Below, piece after piece: positions 47,987 through 58,153 of a stretch of 64,000 nt of DNA. Made by a program: the position numbers and the translations under genes. The stretch comes from Gnetum montanum. Taxonomy: Eukaryota; Streptophyta; Gnetopsida; Gnetales; Gnetaceae. Below the pieces are notes generated by a model, which was not told the origin of the DNA, did no database searches, and worked only from the letters and a program-made list of their open reading frames with translations. The stretch is taken from contig MNCI01014752.1 in NCBI GenBank assembly GCA_015680685.1, forward strand, positions 432,489-496,488, in the 5' to 3' direction. Position 1 is the stretch's first letter. Each line of letters begins with the position of its first letter.

Positions 47987-48436
47987 CTCTCCACCCTCTA
48001 CACCATTCTAGGAGAATTCTAGAATAAGGTGTGTGCACGAGTAGCCAGGAATAAAGTGTTGTTGATGTCATGAGAGCCATGTGACAATAGGTCCCATACA
48101 CACGATAATGGATGGGTAGATCTGGGCCCTCCAGAGGGACCATCCTCAATCATAAGTGGTCCCTTGTCAATGTCCACCATGAAAGCCACAATGCCATTTG
48201 AAGATCCTGGTAACATGGTCTCAAGCACACTCAGCACTAATTCTTCACGTAGATGTGACCATATTACCATGTTGAATTTTTCTAGGATAAAGGCAAGGAA
48301 TTCACAAGCCCCTTCTCTGAACCATACCCCATTGAAATCAATGGTCATATTGGGAACTGGCTCGTTAGAATCAATTGGACCAAACCACGTTAGAACTCCA
48401 ACAAGCTCCACCACCAAGAGGAAAGGTTTGGGATTC
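47987..48436 (-). pseudogene. Exon 2 of the antisense gene: FCP1/NIF-like domain
   Basis: The exon encodes KPFLLVVELVGVLTWFGP, then VWFREGACEFLAFILEKFNM, VIWSHLREELVLSVLETMLP and HPLSCVWDLL, then HDINNTLFL. Order and spacing follow the FCP1/NIF (HAD-type CTD phosphatase-like) fold: LLVLDLDGTL, a R-P-G-x-x-E-FL segment, V.WSS......VL..L.P, a PL..VW segment, and a NTL..DDSP end. The nucleophile motif DLDGT reads ELVGV, and the second acidic pair is missing, so it would not be an active phosphatase. The assignment is by pattern only. An alternative is chance likeness within an unknown plant retroelement protein. Confidence 0.45.
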
Positions 48437-48916
48437 CTATATGTATTCAAGAACCCAGGTTAATAAGCTATGTAAAAAAATAATAAGGTTTTACATTGGG
48501 GGCCAACACTTAGAAAAATTCCCAGGTTCATGCTTAGCGTGCAGACCCTGCATGCTAGAAAACTCAGCATACAGACCCTACATGCTAGAAAACTCAACGT
48601 GCAGACCCTGCACACTGCACACTAGAATGTGAACACACTAACCCCACACACTGAGTGTTTTGTCCCCATCCTTTACGCTACAGAAACCTTATGCTATGGA
48701 AACATTCATGCTACGTAATGGGGAAAATCGATAGGAATAGTAGGTAAAAAAATAATAAAATTTTTGACAGAGGAGTAGAGTCTACCAACACGATGATCCT
48801 AACCATGAGGGGATCATGGGTTTAGGTAGGCACCAGAGCATAGCCTCGCTTTCCTCCACAAAAGTCAAGCTAGGCTCCTTCCTCCCTTGGCCTTCTACTT
48901 GCTTACCCTTGCCCAT

Positions 48917-49753
48917 CGTTGTGTTCACGCTGAACCCTGCATGCTGTGTTCACGCTGAACCCTGAACCTCACAGAACTAGCAACTCCTAAATGAAAAAAC
49001 TAGAATCAAGACTGCAAGACACAATTAATAGAACCAGAAATAACGAAGAAACAAAGCAAGGGCACAATGAAAATCAGAGGAACTGTCTTATTAATTGACA
49101 CCATAGAATACCATCACAAAGAAAGAATATAGTGAGGTAGGCTCATGCTGGGGTTTGAAGCTGCACGCTGGATGCTCGCATCTGACTCGCCGCACCCCGA
49201 AGCTACCTCCAATGCACCCAACCCTCACCTATCTCCCCCTACAGCCAAATCTTCACCTTCATGCTCACGCAGCTAGACTAGGTTCACACTCATGCAGCTA
49301 GACTGGTTTCACACTGATGCTGCGAAACTAGGTTCACACTCGAGCTTTGGGGGGTTTACACTTGGACTTGATCTAAGTTCATGCTATCGTTGGCTATCCT
49401 ACGTTTCACGCTCACTACTTTGCATTTTATACATTCCTACATTGCTCACACCACCCTACCCTCTAGGCAATCGATGTCTTGGGTATTTTATCTCATTTTG
49501 AGTAAAATATAAGCCGTAAATTAGAGTAAAATACAAGTGGTAAATTGAACACAGTAAACATAATGATTAATCACAATGCAAATACCTATGAACACAATTA
49601 GGGATGAAGAAAAGAATGTATAACTATGTTTTGGGCCAAATATCACCCTCATAAGATCTTCCCTCGCACAACAATTCTTGTTGTCCAAATTAAACATCTC
49701 GGTGTAAATTCCTCATCTCGTAGTCTTACACTTAGTAATGGTTACAAAGCATG
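48917..49753 (-). promoter_or_regulatory. Upstream region of the antisense gene with CACGCTG repeats
   Basis: The 5' flank of the antisense gene holds GTTCACGCTGAACCCTGCATG at about 48924-48965 as a doubled unit. Similar motifs occur at 49140-49170 and 49259-49440 (TTCACACTCATGCAGCTAGA, repeated). The same type of motif is found in the LTRs and the leader. A role as promoter is inferred from position. A related tandem repeat (CAGACCCTGCATGCTAGAAA units, 48540-48625) lies in the first intron. Confidence 0.4.
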
Positions 49754-49958
49754 CATCAGCCCGGTAAGGCCTTAAATTGCTATGATGGCCCGAAACGGCT
49801 CCAAACTATCAAACAGTCCAGTAAGGCCTTAAACTACCACCATCAGCCCGATAAAGCCTTAAACTGCCATGGTCAGTCCATCATGACTATAAACTGACAG
49901 GCAAGGCTCGATATGGCCCTAAAATGCCATGAATCTAGGTATGATGATAAATTACCAC
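49754..49958 (+). repeat. Minisatellite, copy 2 (before RT)
   Basis: About six degenerate units such as CATCAGCCCGGTAAGGCCTT + AAATTGCTATG and CCTTAAACTGCCATGGTCAG. The core TTAAACTGCCA links it to the copies at 44141 and 53556. It overlaps the first codons of the open frame into RT, so the functional pol start is probably downstream. Confidence 0.7.
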
Positions 49959-50052
49959 TGCATACCTTAGTCATTGTCAAGTGTACACATGAGTTACATT
50001 GCTTGGAAAGCATAACAACCCCCCTAGCTCACTTTGCTCCCTGTTTATTGGC

Positions 50053-50054
50053 AG
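50053..50054 (+). other. Candidate 3' splice site before pol
   Basis: The stretch CTTTGCTCCCTGTTTATTGG ending in CAG/GAG is a good plant acceptor on the plus strand, and the pol frame is open after it. Ogre elements are known to splice an intron between protease and RT. A matching donor near the end of gag-protease was not settled. Confidence 0.3.
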
Positions 50055-51690
50055 GAGCAAGCGCGATGGATTGCAAGCATCTATTCACACCATTGACAAT
50101 CAATGGAACATACAGAGAGATCACAAAAGAAATCAACATAAATTCTATCAACCTAGGACCATCAACAGATGACACATTTGTAGCCTCGATGCAACAAACA
50201 TTAGACAGCTATGAAGGTATGACAAAATCTCTGGACATAGAAGCTGATAGCATCACTGAAGACCCTTTAACTGAAACCCCCATAACTATGCCTAATGGTG
50301 AAGTTAAAATATTAAAATATAGCTCACTATTACAACCTCAACTTGCTAAGTACATGGAACATGTGCTTCAAGAAAACATGAAAGCATTTGCTTGGTCTTA
50401 CAATGACATGCCTAGACTAGATCCTCACATTGTCCAAGACAACATTATACTCGATTCCAAGTTAAGACCAGTCAAACAGAAAGCATGCAAGGTCAAACTT
50501 GAGGTAGCATTGGCAGTTCACAATGAGATTACTAAGCTTTATCAAGCTGGTTTCATTTGGGCTATTGACTACGCTAATTGGGTATCTAACATGGTTATAG
50601 TTCCCAAGAAGAATAGAAGCATTCACTTATGCATAGACTTCTGGGATCTCAACATTGCAACCATAAAGGATGACTTCTCGTTACCAAGCATTGATCAACT
50701 TGTTGACTCAACTACAGGGCACGATCTGTTTTCTTTTATGGATGGCTTTTTGGGATAGAACCAGATACGGATCACCCGAAACATCAGCTCAGGACAACCT
50801 TCATGACAGCATGGGGAACCTTTTGCTATACAATGATGTCATTCGGCTTGAAGAACGCCGGTGCCACATATCAGAGAGCAATGACATTCATTTTTAGCAA
50901 TTACATACTTCATTCACTCAATGATTATGTGGATAACATCGTAGTTAAATAAAAAACACCAGAGTAGCACATACAAGACTTAGATTTGGTTTTAAAACGT
51001 CATCTAAAATATGAACTTAGGCTCAACCCAAAGAAATGTGTCTTTGGGGTAAAAACAGACAAGATGCTAGGCTTCGTAGTATCAGAAATAGGAATACAAG
51101 TAGATCCATACAAGGTTAAGGATATCACCAACTTGAAACCACCAAGCAACCTTACCAAGCTCTGAGGTATACAAGGTAGATTACAGTTCATCAGGCATTT
51201 CATAGAAAAACTGACGGACAAGTTGAAACCTATGAACCACTTGTTACATAAGAACGTCCATTTTGAATGGACTTCACAATGCCAGGAAGCATTTGACAAC
51301 ATTAAAACGACACTTGTTCAACTACTGATAGTCTATTCACCTCAGAACAACAACCCATTCTATATCTACCTGACCACTTCGGATTCATCCATCGCGTCTA
51401 TGCTTTACCAGAAACAAGATGATGGAACTGAAGTCCCTGTTTATTATTTAAGTCATGCATTAGTAGCCCATGAGAAGAAGTACAACAAGGTGGAGAGGTC
51501 ATGTTTAGCCCTTATCTTTTCCTTAAAGATATGGCAACATTATCTCTTCCGCAACCAAGTTAATATAATCTGTAAGGATAATGTGCTCAGAGCCGTCACA
51601 GGCAACCTCTACGAATCAAGTAAGATAGCTCATTGGAAAGCCATGATAGCTGAGTTTGACCTACACTACATAGCATAGTCATCAGTTAAG
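50055..51690 (+). pseudogene. Tat reverse transcriptase and first RNase H
   Basis: The RT begins with the linker MPNGEVKILKYSSLLQPQL and FAWSYNDMPRLDP. The core has VSNMVIVPKKNRSIHLCIDF, LFSFMDGFLG, TAWGTFCYTMMSFGLKNAGA and the active site YVDNIVV near 50927: the second Asp of YVDD is Asn, which should kill polymerase activity. One frameshift lies near 50775, just after a TAG. RNase H (51330-51670) has FYIYLTTSDSSIASMLYQKQ, YNKVERSCLALIFSLKIWQH and NIICKDN. The order and the YVDD-type motif fit Tat. Stops are few compared with the G copies. Confidence 0.85.
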
Positions 51691-51711
51691 GGTCAAGCTA
51701 TAGCAACTCAA

Positions 51712-52290
51712 ATGACTACATCACCAATGCATGATCAAGAAACAATAGATCCAGAGTTCCTAGATGAAAATGAAAGCACTATAGACATAGTACCTAATAA
51801 CTATGATGCCATTTTGAATTTTGATGGAGCATCCACCTCCCAAGGGGGAAGTGCCACCATCGTCATCACCTACCCCTTTGGGGAGATCCAACCCTTTGCT
51901 TATCGTTTCAATTTTCACTGTACCAACAACATTGTAGAGTACGAAGGTCTCCTTAGAGGTCTCACAACAGCACTAGCTTCCGACATCACACGACTCGTAG
52001 TCAAAGGTAAATCATAGTTAGCTCTAAATCAAGTCATAGACGTTTACGCATGTAAAGAACAGCACTTACAACCATACTATGATTTGACTAAGCATTTGCT
52101 GAAGTGATTCAACAATGTAGATGTACAACATATTTCTAGAAATGATAATACCATTATGGATGCACTAGCTACGTTAGCCCTAAACTTAGCACCAAACATG
52201 TTCCACACGTTGCCTAGTTCTATAATCAGTTGTGCTAAACCCATAACTGATACTCCCAATGAATTACCGATTACATCAGTTAGTACAACA
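51712..52290 (+). pseudogene. Second RNase H domain of the Tat element
   Basis: After RT-RNase H comes a second RNase H-like domain: ILNFDGASTSQGGSATIVIT, CTNNIVEYEGLLRGLTTALA, ITRLVVKGKS and ISRNDNTIMDALATLAL. The acidic residues in the DGAS, EYE and RNDN..D motifs are in place. A second, differently derived RNase H here is a known hallmark of the Tat lineage. A TAG interrupts after GKS. Confidence 0.85.
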
Positions 52291-52299
52291 CACACAGTA

Positions 52300-53540
52300 G
52301 AATGGTATGATGACATAAAAGAGTACCTTCTACATGGCAAAACACCACGACATCTAACAAATAAACAAAAGGACGCAGTACGAAAACGTTCTCAACAGTA
52401 TGTGTTAGTAGGTGACACATTGTGTTGTAGATCCTATGAAGGTATCCTGTTAAGGTGCGTTAGTAGCATAGATGGCCAGACCATTGTGGAGCAAGTACAT
52501 GAAGGACTCTGTGGAGGGCACATAGTGCCCAAAGCAATGGCAACCAAAATAAGGTGTTCAGGGTACTATTGGCCACACATGGAGTATGACTGTATTTCCA
52601 AGGTCAAAACATGTGATACGTGTCAAAAGCATGGTAATCTCATACATGTCCCACCTAATGAATTTCATACAGCTCAAATCACATGGCCTTTTAAGAAATG
52701 GGGGTTAGATATCATTGGACCAATAACTCCCTCGTCTTCTATGGGGCATAGCTTTATCATAATCGTAACTGAATACTTCATGAAATGGGTGGAAATTATT
52801 CCCCTCAGAAAGACTGCATCGAAACAAGTATGCAGCTTTCTCCTAGAAAACATTGTGACCACTTTGGCATCCTGATGACCATAATTACTGATAATGGACC
52901 ACAATTCAGCAGTGTTAAAACAAAAACCTTCTGTGACAGTTTAGGCATTAAACATTCCTTTTTGTCCCCATCTTTCCCTTAGAGCAATAGACAAGCAGAA
53001 TCCACAAACAAGATTGTCATCTCGGTGCTGAAGAAGATGCTTACGTAGAGCAAGAGAAAATGGCATGAACAGTTGGTATACATGTTATGGGCTTATCATA
53101 CTACACATCGGACTTCCATAGGTAAAATTCCACATAGTCTTATTTATGGTTCGGAAGCTATTTTACCTTTAGAGTTGCAGGTACCATCCTTAAGGATCAC
53201 ACTCTCCAGACTCCTCGATGAGGGTCAAAACAATGACTTGCATGTTGTTGACTTGGACTCTATGGAAGAGTAATGTATGCGTGTGCTCTATCAAATTGAT
53301 TAGTACCAGCAAAAATAGCGACAATGCCATCAATATGACATTCACAAGTGCCCGATCAAAGAAGGCAATCTCATACTTAGGGTAATTCGTGAACATGTGG
53401 ACAAGTTCGCAGCAAACTCGGAAGGGCCCTATTTGGTTACCAAAGCATATGAAAATGGAGCATTTAAGCTAGCTGACATGAATGGTAACAAGCTCACTCA
53501 TCTAATGAACCACTTGTACCTCAAACCATTTCATGTTTGA
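52300..53540 (+). pseudogene. Integrase of the Tat element
   Basis: The zinc-binding N-terminus has HEGLCGGHIVPKAMATKIRC and CDTCQKHGN. The core has WGLDIIGPITPSSSMGHSF, TDNGPQFSS and NRQAESTNK, so the residues of the D-D-E triad are all present. A frameshift near 52865 and stops at about 52981 and 53046 break it. The C-terminus (TSIGKIPHSLIYGSEAILPL, GPYLVTKAYENGAFKLADMN, HLYLKPFHV) ends at TGA 53538 with no chromodomain, as expected for Tat. Confidence 0.85.
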
Positions 53541-53555
53541 ACATCTCAGGTATGC

Positions 53556-53952
53556 CTTTGTCCTGGAATCATGACGGTAAATTGATACCACAGCTTGTCC
53601 TAGAATCATGATGGTAAACTAATACCACAGCTCGTCCTGGAATCATGATGGTAAAGTGATATCATAGATCGTCCTGGCATTATAAAAATAAACTGGCACC
53701 CGTCCAGTATGACATTAAACTGCCACAGTTCATCTATAATGACAATAAACTAGCACTCGTCTGGTACGACATTAAACTGCCACAGTTTCATTCGCCGAAG
53801 TCCGCCAAGACCATAAACTGGTTTGCCTCGTTGGAGTCTACCAAGAATATAAACTAGCAATGTACCATCTATTACGACGCTAAACTAGCAACGTCCAATG
53901 GGTTATGACATAAAACTAACCCACGATAGTCCGCTACGACTATAAACTGGCA
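53556..53952 (+). repeat. Minisatellite, copy 3 (after integrase)
   Basis: About twelve degenerate units of 28-42 bp. The first three share CGTCCTGGAATCATGATGGT (37-bp period); later ones share TACGACATTAAACTGCCAC (28-29 bp). The core TAAACTGGCA is the one found on either side of the antisense gene. Tandem repeats in the 3' region are known in Tat/Ogre elements. Confidence 0.8.
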
Positions 53953-55041
53953 GCTTCATCATTAGTATCCCGATCGGTAGCTTCATTCAAACTTCATCAA
54001 AGCCGCTGTCTCACACATCATCAGTTGATCCTAATGACATTGCTACCATTCATATTCAGTGCTTGAAATCTCATCTGGTGCTTTTGTTTCATTAGTTACA
54101 TTCATGTCTAAAGTGTTCGCTAACTCATTCACTTGTGGTTTTCTTATCTTCTTGGAGTTGTATTTGCAAGATGACACCCAGTGGTGCTCGTACATGGATA
54201 CACTTCATCACGATGATAAGGTGCCACATTGTTTCTGACGCACATAACCAGGTTAATCAATCTATTCAAAAGTACATTCTCAATTCCCGATACATTCTCC
54301 ATTTCCCCAACAATCTCGTTCCCCTTCCTAACCATTCACAGTTCCTAGACACACCCAGTGCACCCAAAATTTTGAGCATACAATTTCATGCTATGATACT
54401 CTTAAGTAGTTGCAACACACAACATGGTGCATGAGCATGAGTGTAAAATTGAAAGAATGCTCTTTCCAAAAAAAAAAGCAAAATGAACCGCAAGCCCTTG
54501 GCACTTCCCATACAAGCCCTAGGCAGGAAGATAGTGGTCCTGGAAAGAACCGTTCGAGTCACACCATCATGTTTCATCTCACTGCGTGGCTTTGGCTCTC
54601 CGCCAATAGCTTTCCTTTAACACTAAACAAAGGCCCTATTCCTCCAAAGAATGCAACACATCATCACATGGCTTTGGTTGTGCCAACAAGTCCTCTTGAA
54701 AACTGAACAAGAGTCTTATTCCGCCAAACAACGTTCACCTCATGTCTTGGTCCCAAGTCTACTAGACAATGGCTATTGACAAGGATCAACATGACCCGTA
54801 CACACACCAGAGCATCCCCTTCACCATGAACAGTCCCTTGATCAATTTTCAATCTCCACAATTTCCATTTCCCTATCCAGCCACAAACTTCATTTCCCCA
54901 ATTATATGTGCTACTGTACATGGTGCGATGACATCTGGCCAAGTGTCGAAGGACAATGCCACTAGTTACTTGTGGTGTTTTGTACTTCTTTGTTGACACT
55001 TCTCAGGTTGATTCCTCCAAGTTTCAACAAAGAGGGGCCAA
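53953..55041 (+). other. 3' region of the Tat element and polypurine primer
   Basis: No convincing ORF. The last bases, CAAAGAGGGGCCAA, are a plausible polypurine primer directly before the 3' LTR. Confidence 0.55.
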
Positions 55042-56580
55042 TGAAACACCACAAAAATTTTGGCTAACACTTGTAGTAGAAATTGAGCTAAGTCATGTTG
55101 GTCCCTGGCATGATCAAGCTTGAAAGCCTCAAAAAGCAGCATCAAATAGAGCAACAATTGAACAAGTAAGAGTTCCCCAAGATCCATTGGAGAGTACATC
55201 AAAATCTAGCAACAAGAACTGCAGGCTTCAAACTCAAAACACTTAGTTTTAACTAAGTATACTTTGTGCACACAGGCCTGCATGCCTAGCGTACAACTCA
55301 ACGTGCAGTTTAGCGTGCAGCAACTTTTGAGCCCCAAAAATGAGTCAAAACATGTTAGAATCGAGCATCTAGACCCCCCAAGACCTTCCTAAGGGTCCCC
55401 AACAACTCTCAGGTACTTGAAATTTAACTTTTGGGCTCAAAATAATGGGTTTTCATGCCTGCACGCTGGCCCACATGCCCAATGTGTACCAGACCAAAAC
55501 AAACACTCAAAGCATGATTTTCATAGGCAATCAACTCCCAGAGGTAGGGAAACTATTAGACATCATATTGGGCTCCCAAAAATCAACTTGTGACCTAAAA
55601 AAGTTGCACTTTCATGCCTGTACGATGGCCTGCACGTCCTGCATGCCCAACGTGTACGCCCAGCGTGTACACTTTTGGAGCCTCATAAAATTCTATCAAA
55701 TCAAGGTCAAATGAGTCCAAAATCAACAGGAAACAACTTGAGGACATCAGGCATCTAGATCCATCCTCAAAACTAGCATCATAGTTCAAAATTTAGTGAG
55801 AAATTCTTCGTGCTTACCCATATGCTGTCCAGCGTGCGGAGTCTATATGCCCAACATGTACACGCCAGCATGGTTCACGCTGTACACTTGTAAAATTTCA
55901 TTTTGTTGCACTCGGTCGATGCTCCACATGTAACTTGATCTAAAATTCTAGCATCCCACAGCCAATCATCCCATCTCATATCTGAATTTAATGTCCAAAC
56001 TTGTACAAAAACCTAGATTTTTAACCAGATCGAGGTTGGAGAAATTAAAAAGAATCTGGGAAAAAATTTTGGGATGGGCGCTAAGAACATCCTGAACACC
56101 CATCCTATATGCTGGACTTGAACCCTGCACACTGAGCATACAGCCTCCAGGCTATGCCTGCAGTCTAAACCAACATACCATCATCCCTCTGCATCCACCG
56201 AGGCTCTTCGTCCACCTTGTGCCAAATCCACAACAACGTTTAGACCAGTGCATTGTAATTTCCATCATGCAATAATATTGCTACATTTTTGGCTAAGATT
56301 TTCTATAGTTTTCATTCATTCTTGTTACCTCTTGTTTATATCCCTACACATTTACATTCTGGTTTACGCTTATTACGTTGTTTACATATAACCCAGCGCA
56401 TTGCACATTGGCATATGTTCGGGGAAATCCTTGTTTGATCCGCATGTGGACCACCCAAGGTACTCTACCTTCATCAGTTCCAGCTCATCCTCAAGTGAAG
56501 GTAGAGTCTTCTGTGCCTATCTATAGATCTCTCGATGTTTATTTCATTCCAGCCTTGCACCGATGATTTCAGATAGTACA
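55042..56580 (+). repeat. 3' LTR of the Tat element
   Basis: It starts TGAAACACCA and ends GATAGTACA. It matches the 5' LTR along its whole length. The TATA region here reads TTTACATATAACCC near 56381, less perfect than in the 5' copy. TTAGG follows at 56581-56585. Confidence 0.9.
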
Positions 56581-56585
56581 TTAGG
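56581..56585. repeat. Target-site duplication, right copy (TTAGG)
   Basis: Exact repeat of 37857-37861. The gag of G4 continues from here. Confidence 0.9.
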
Positions 56586-57568
56586 TATAAATATCAATAG
56601 AGTATGTAGCCAAAAAGGAAGGTGAGCTATGGAAAAGAGAAAGTGCATATGAGTACAACCATGATCCTTCCATCCGCAAGAAGAAGGTTTGATTCTACGA
56701 TAGTGAGGAAAAATTTTTCTTTGATGAGGGAATGCATAAGAAACCCTTGCCACTTCAATAATTCCAATCTAAACTTATAGTTAAGGTTGATCAGTTAAGG
56801 AACTCCATGGATAGCAGATTTTAAACTATCCTCAAAATCGTTGAAGAGTCCAGAGAACATGGTAGTGACCATGAGAGCAGGAGGCACAAGAAAGCTAAAC
56901 GTGCATATTACAAAGGCAAGGGAAAAATTGATATAATAGAAGAGGTTGCAAATAGTGAATCAGATGATGATCATGGATGTGATGTCTACCAGTATGAACA
57001 TTGTAAAGGATGTTTCCCCATTGTTTCATATCTTCAAAATTTTGGGGTGTATGCCTTACATCCATGACTTACACAAAGGCAAACATCTAGAAGGTTGCCT
57101 TATCCTCAAGGTAATATTATGAAATTCCACCAATAACAACTAAATTATCCAAATGGAGCTCCATTGCAACTGCACAAATAGTACCAACAATACCCTTACC
57201 GACAACCTGATCCATATGGTTCTCACATTTAGCAACCCATGTATCCATGTGACTCTTCTAGTCACATTTCCAATATTCAGACTTACTACCACCCTTTTGA
57301 TTATTATCAAACTCCTTCTCCACATGAAAGAAGGGATGTCACCTCCTATCATTATCCTTCTCCTATCCCTTCACACGCTCCTTCGCTAGTTGCACAGCTA
57401 TCACCTACTCCTCCTATGTAGGATGAACTGCCAACTCAACTATAACAATGTAATGTTATGAGGGCTATTAATTTGTAATCCAATCATCAATTGGAAGGGT
57501 TGAATGCCTGATCAAAAAAAAGACTTTTCTTTTAATCCCATAGTCCACCTAAGCCTTCACCTACACCC
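56586..57568 (+). pseudogene. gag of G4, last part
   Basis: Directly after the Tat element the gag continues with VAKKEGELWKRESAYEYNHD, the counterpart of VAQEEGELHKRKSAEEYNHD in G1. The short knuckle reads GCDVYQYEHCKGC (about 56977-57015), with Tyr for the second Cys. The Tyr/Pro-rich tail (YRQPDPYGSH, YHPFDYYQTPSPHERRD) leads to the protease. Stops are common. Confidence 0.8.
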
Positions 57569-58153
57569 GTGGTTGACAACCCTGCTCTTTCCTCTTCCTC
57601 CATATTAGATTCCTTCGAGCCTCCTTCAACCGAAACTCTACCAAGGATCCATGCTATAATGCTCACTCATAATATGTTTGATTGGATCCATGCAAGAAAC
57701 CTTTCTAGGAAATTATCTAATCTTGGAAGTCCTTTGATCTATTTGCATATTGTTAGGAACGAACCATGCAAGGCTCTTCTCGATTTAGGTTTTGGTGTTA
57801 ATTTGATTTGTCATGGGATGTACACTACTTGGAACCTACCATCTCTTAAGAAGAGAAACATCATATTGGAATTGGCAGACCATTCCATCATTGATCCATT
57901 AGAACTAGTAAAAGACATTGTGACCACTATTTGTGGGTGTTCTTATCTTGTTGACTTCCTAGTAATTAAAGTGGAGAACTGCAAATGGGACTTTCCAATC
58001 ATCATGGGAAGAGCATGGCTGAGCACCGTAGATGTAACAATGAGCATAAGATATATTTCCCTAGAAATATCTAAAGAAAATACATTCAAAAATATTGAGA
58101 AGAAAAGAGTTCCATGCATCATGTACAGTGATAACAAGTGCAATTATGTGTAG
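57569..58153 (+). pseudogene. Protease of G4 (194-residue open stretch)
   Basis: This is the best-kept protease of the G family. After a Ser/Pro-rich lead (DNPALSSSSILDSFEPPSTE) comes CKALLDLGFGVNLICHGMYT near residue 66. Then follow NLPSLKKRNIILELADHS, DIVTTICGCSYLVDFLVIKV and FPIIMGRAWLSTVDVT. The catalytic DLG and the IMGRAWL flap-end motif are present. The residues after DLG are Phe-Gly where Athila usually has Ala-Ser. It is open for 194 codons, unusually long for this window. Confidence 0.8.

Larger units (their letters stand above)
44733..48916 (-). pseudogene. Eight-exon antisense accessory gene inside the Tat element
   Basis: Minus-strand model: exons 48916-48786, 48436-47987, 47913-47642, 47550-46504, 46365-46096, 46008-45805, 45714-44930 and 44834-44733. 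Introns 2-7 are 73-138 nt. Several splice sites are strong (GAG/GTAAGG, GATG/GTAAGT, TTTG/GTAAGTT; TTTGCAG/, TACTAG/, TTATAG/). The intron phases 2,2,1,1,1,1,0 fit, and the exons sum to 3261 nt, or 1087 codons. Fourteen in-frame stops (nine TAG) occur but no frameshift. The N-terminal part (exon 2) resembles the FCP1/NIF fold. The large fourth exon (about 349 codons) has a shape like plant transposon accessory proteins. Acidic and coiled-coil-like parts follow, ending EEPEDQANLGFDA at a TAG. It starts MGKGKQVEG. It lies opposite to gag and pol, between protease and RT. The first intron (349 nt) is the least certain. It is decayed here. Confidence 0.7.
37862..56580 (+). mobile_element. 18.7-kb Ty3/gypsy element, Tat/Ogre type, nested in G4
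   Basis: The element has paired LTRs of 1538 and 1539 bp, a perfect TTAGG target duplication, and a 0.5-kb leader. It then carries one gag-protease frame, a 5.7-kb interval with a multi-exon gene on the opposite strand, RT with RNase H, a second RNase H, integrase, a minisatellite and a long 3' region. The large size, the second RNase H after RT-RNase H, and the long non-coding parts are known marks of the Tat lineage (Ogre, Grande, Retand). The first 250 bp of the LTRs differ at roughly 8% of sites by eye, mostly transitions, so the insertion is old. Confidence 0.9.

Noticed and set aside
48164-48632. Plus-strand ORFs opposite exon 2 of the antisense gene
   Set aside because: They are shadows; the minus frame shows the ordered FCP1/NIF-like motifs and good splice sites.
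54135-55202. Several ORFs of 60-110 codons on both strands in the Tat 3' region
   Set aside because: They overlap each other, share no family likeness, and are expected by chance in a less AT-rich stretch.
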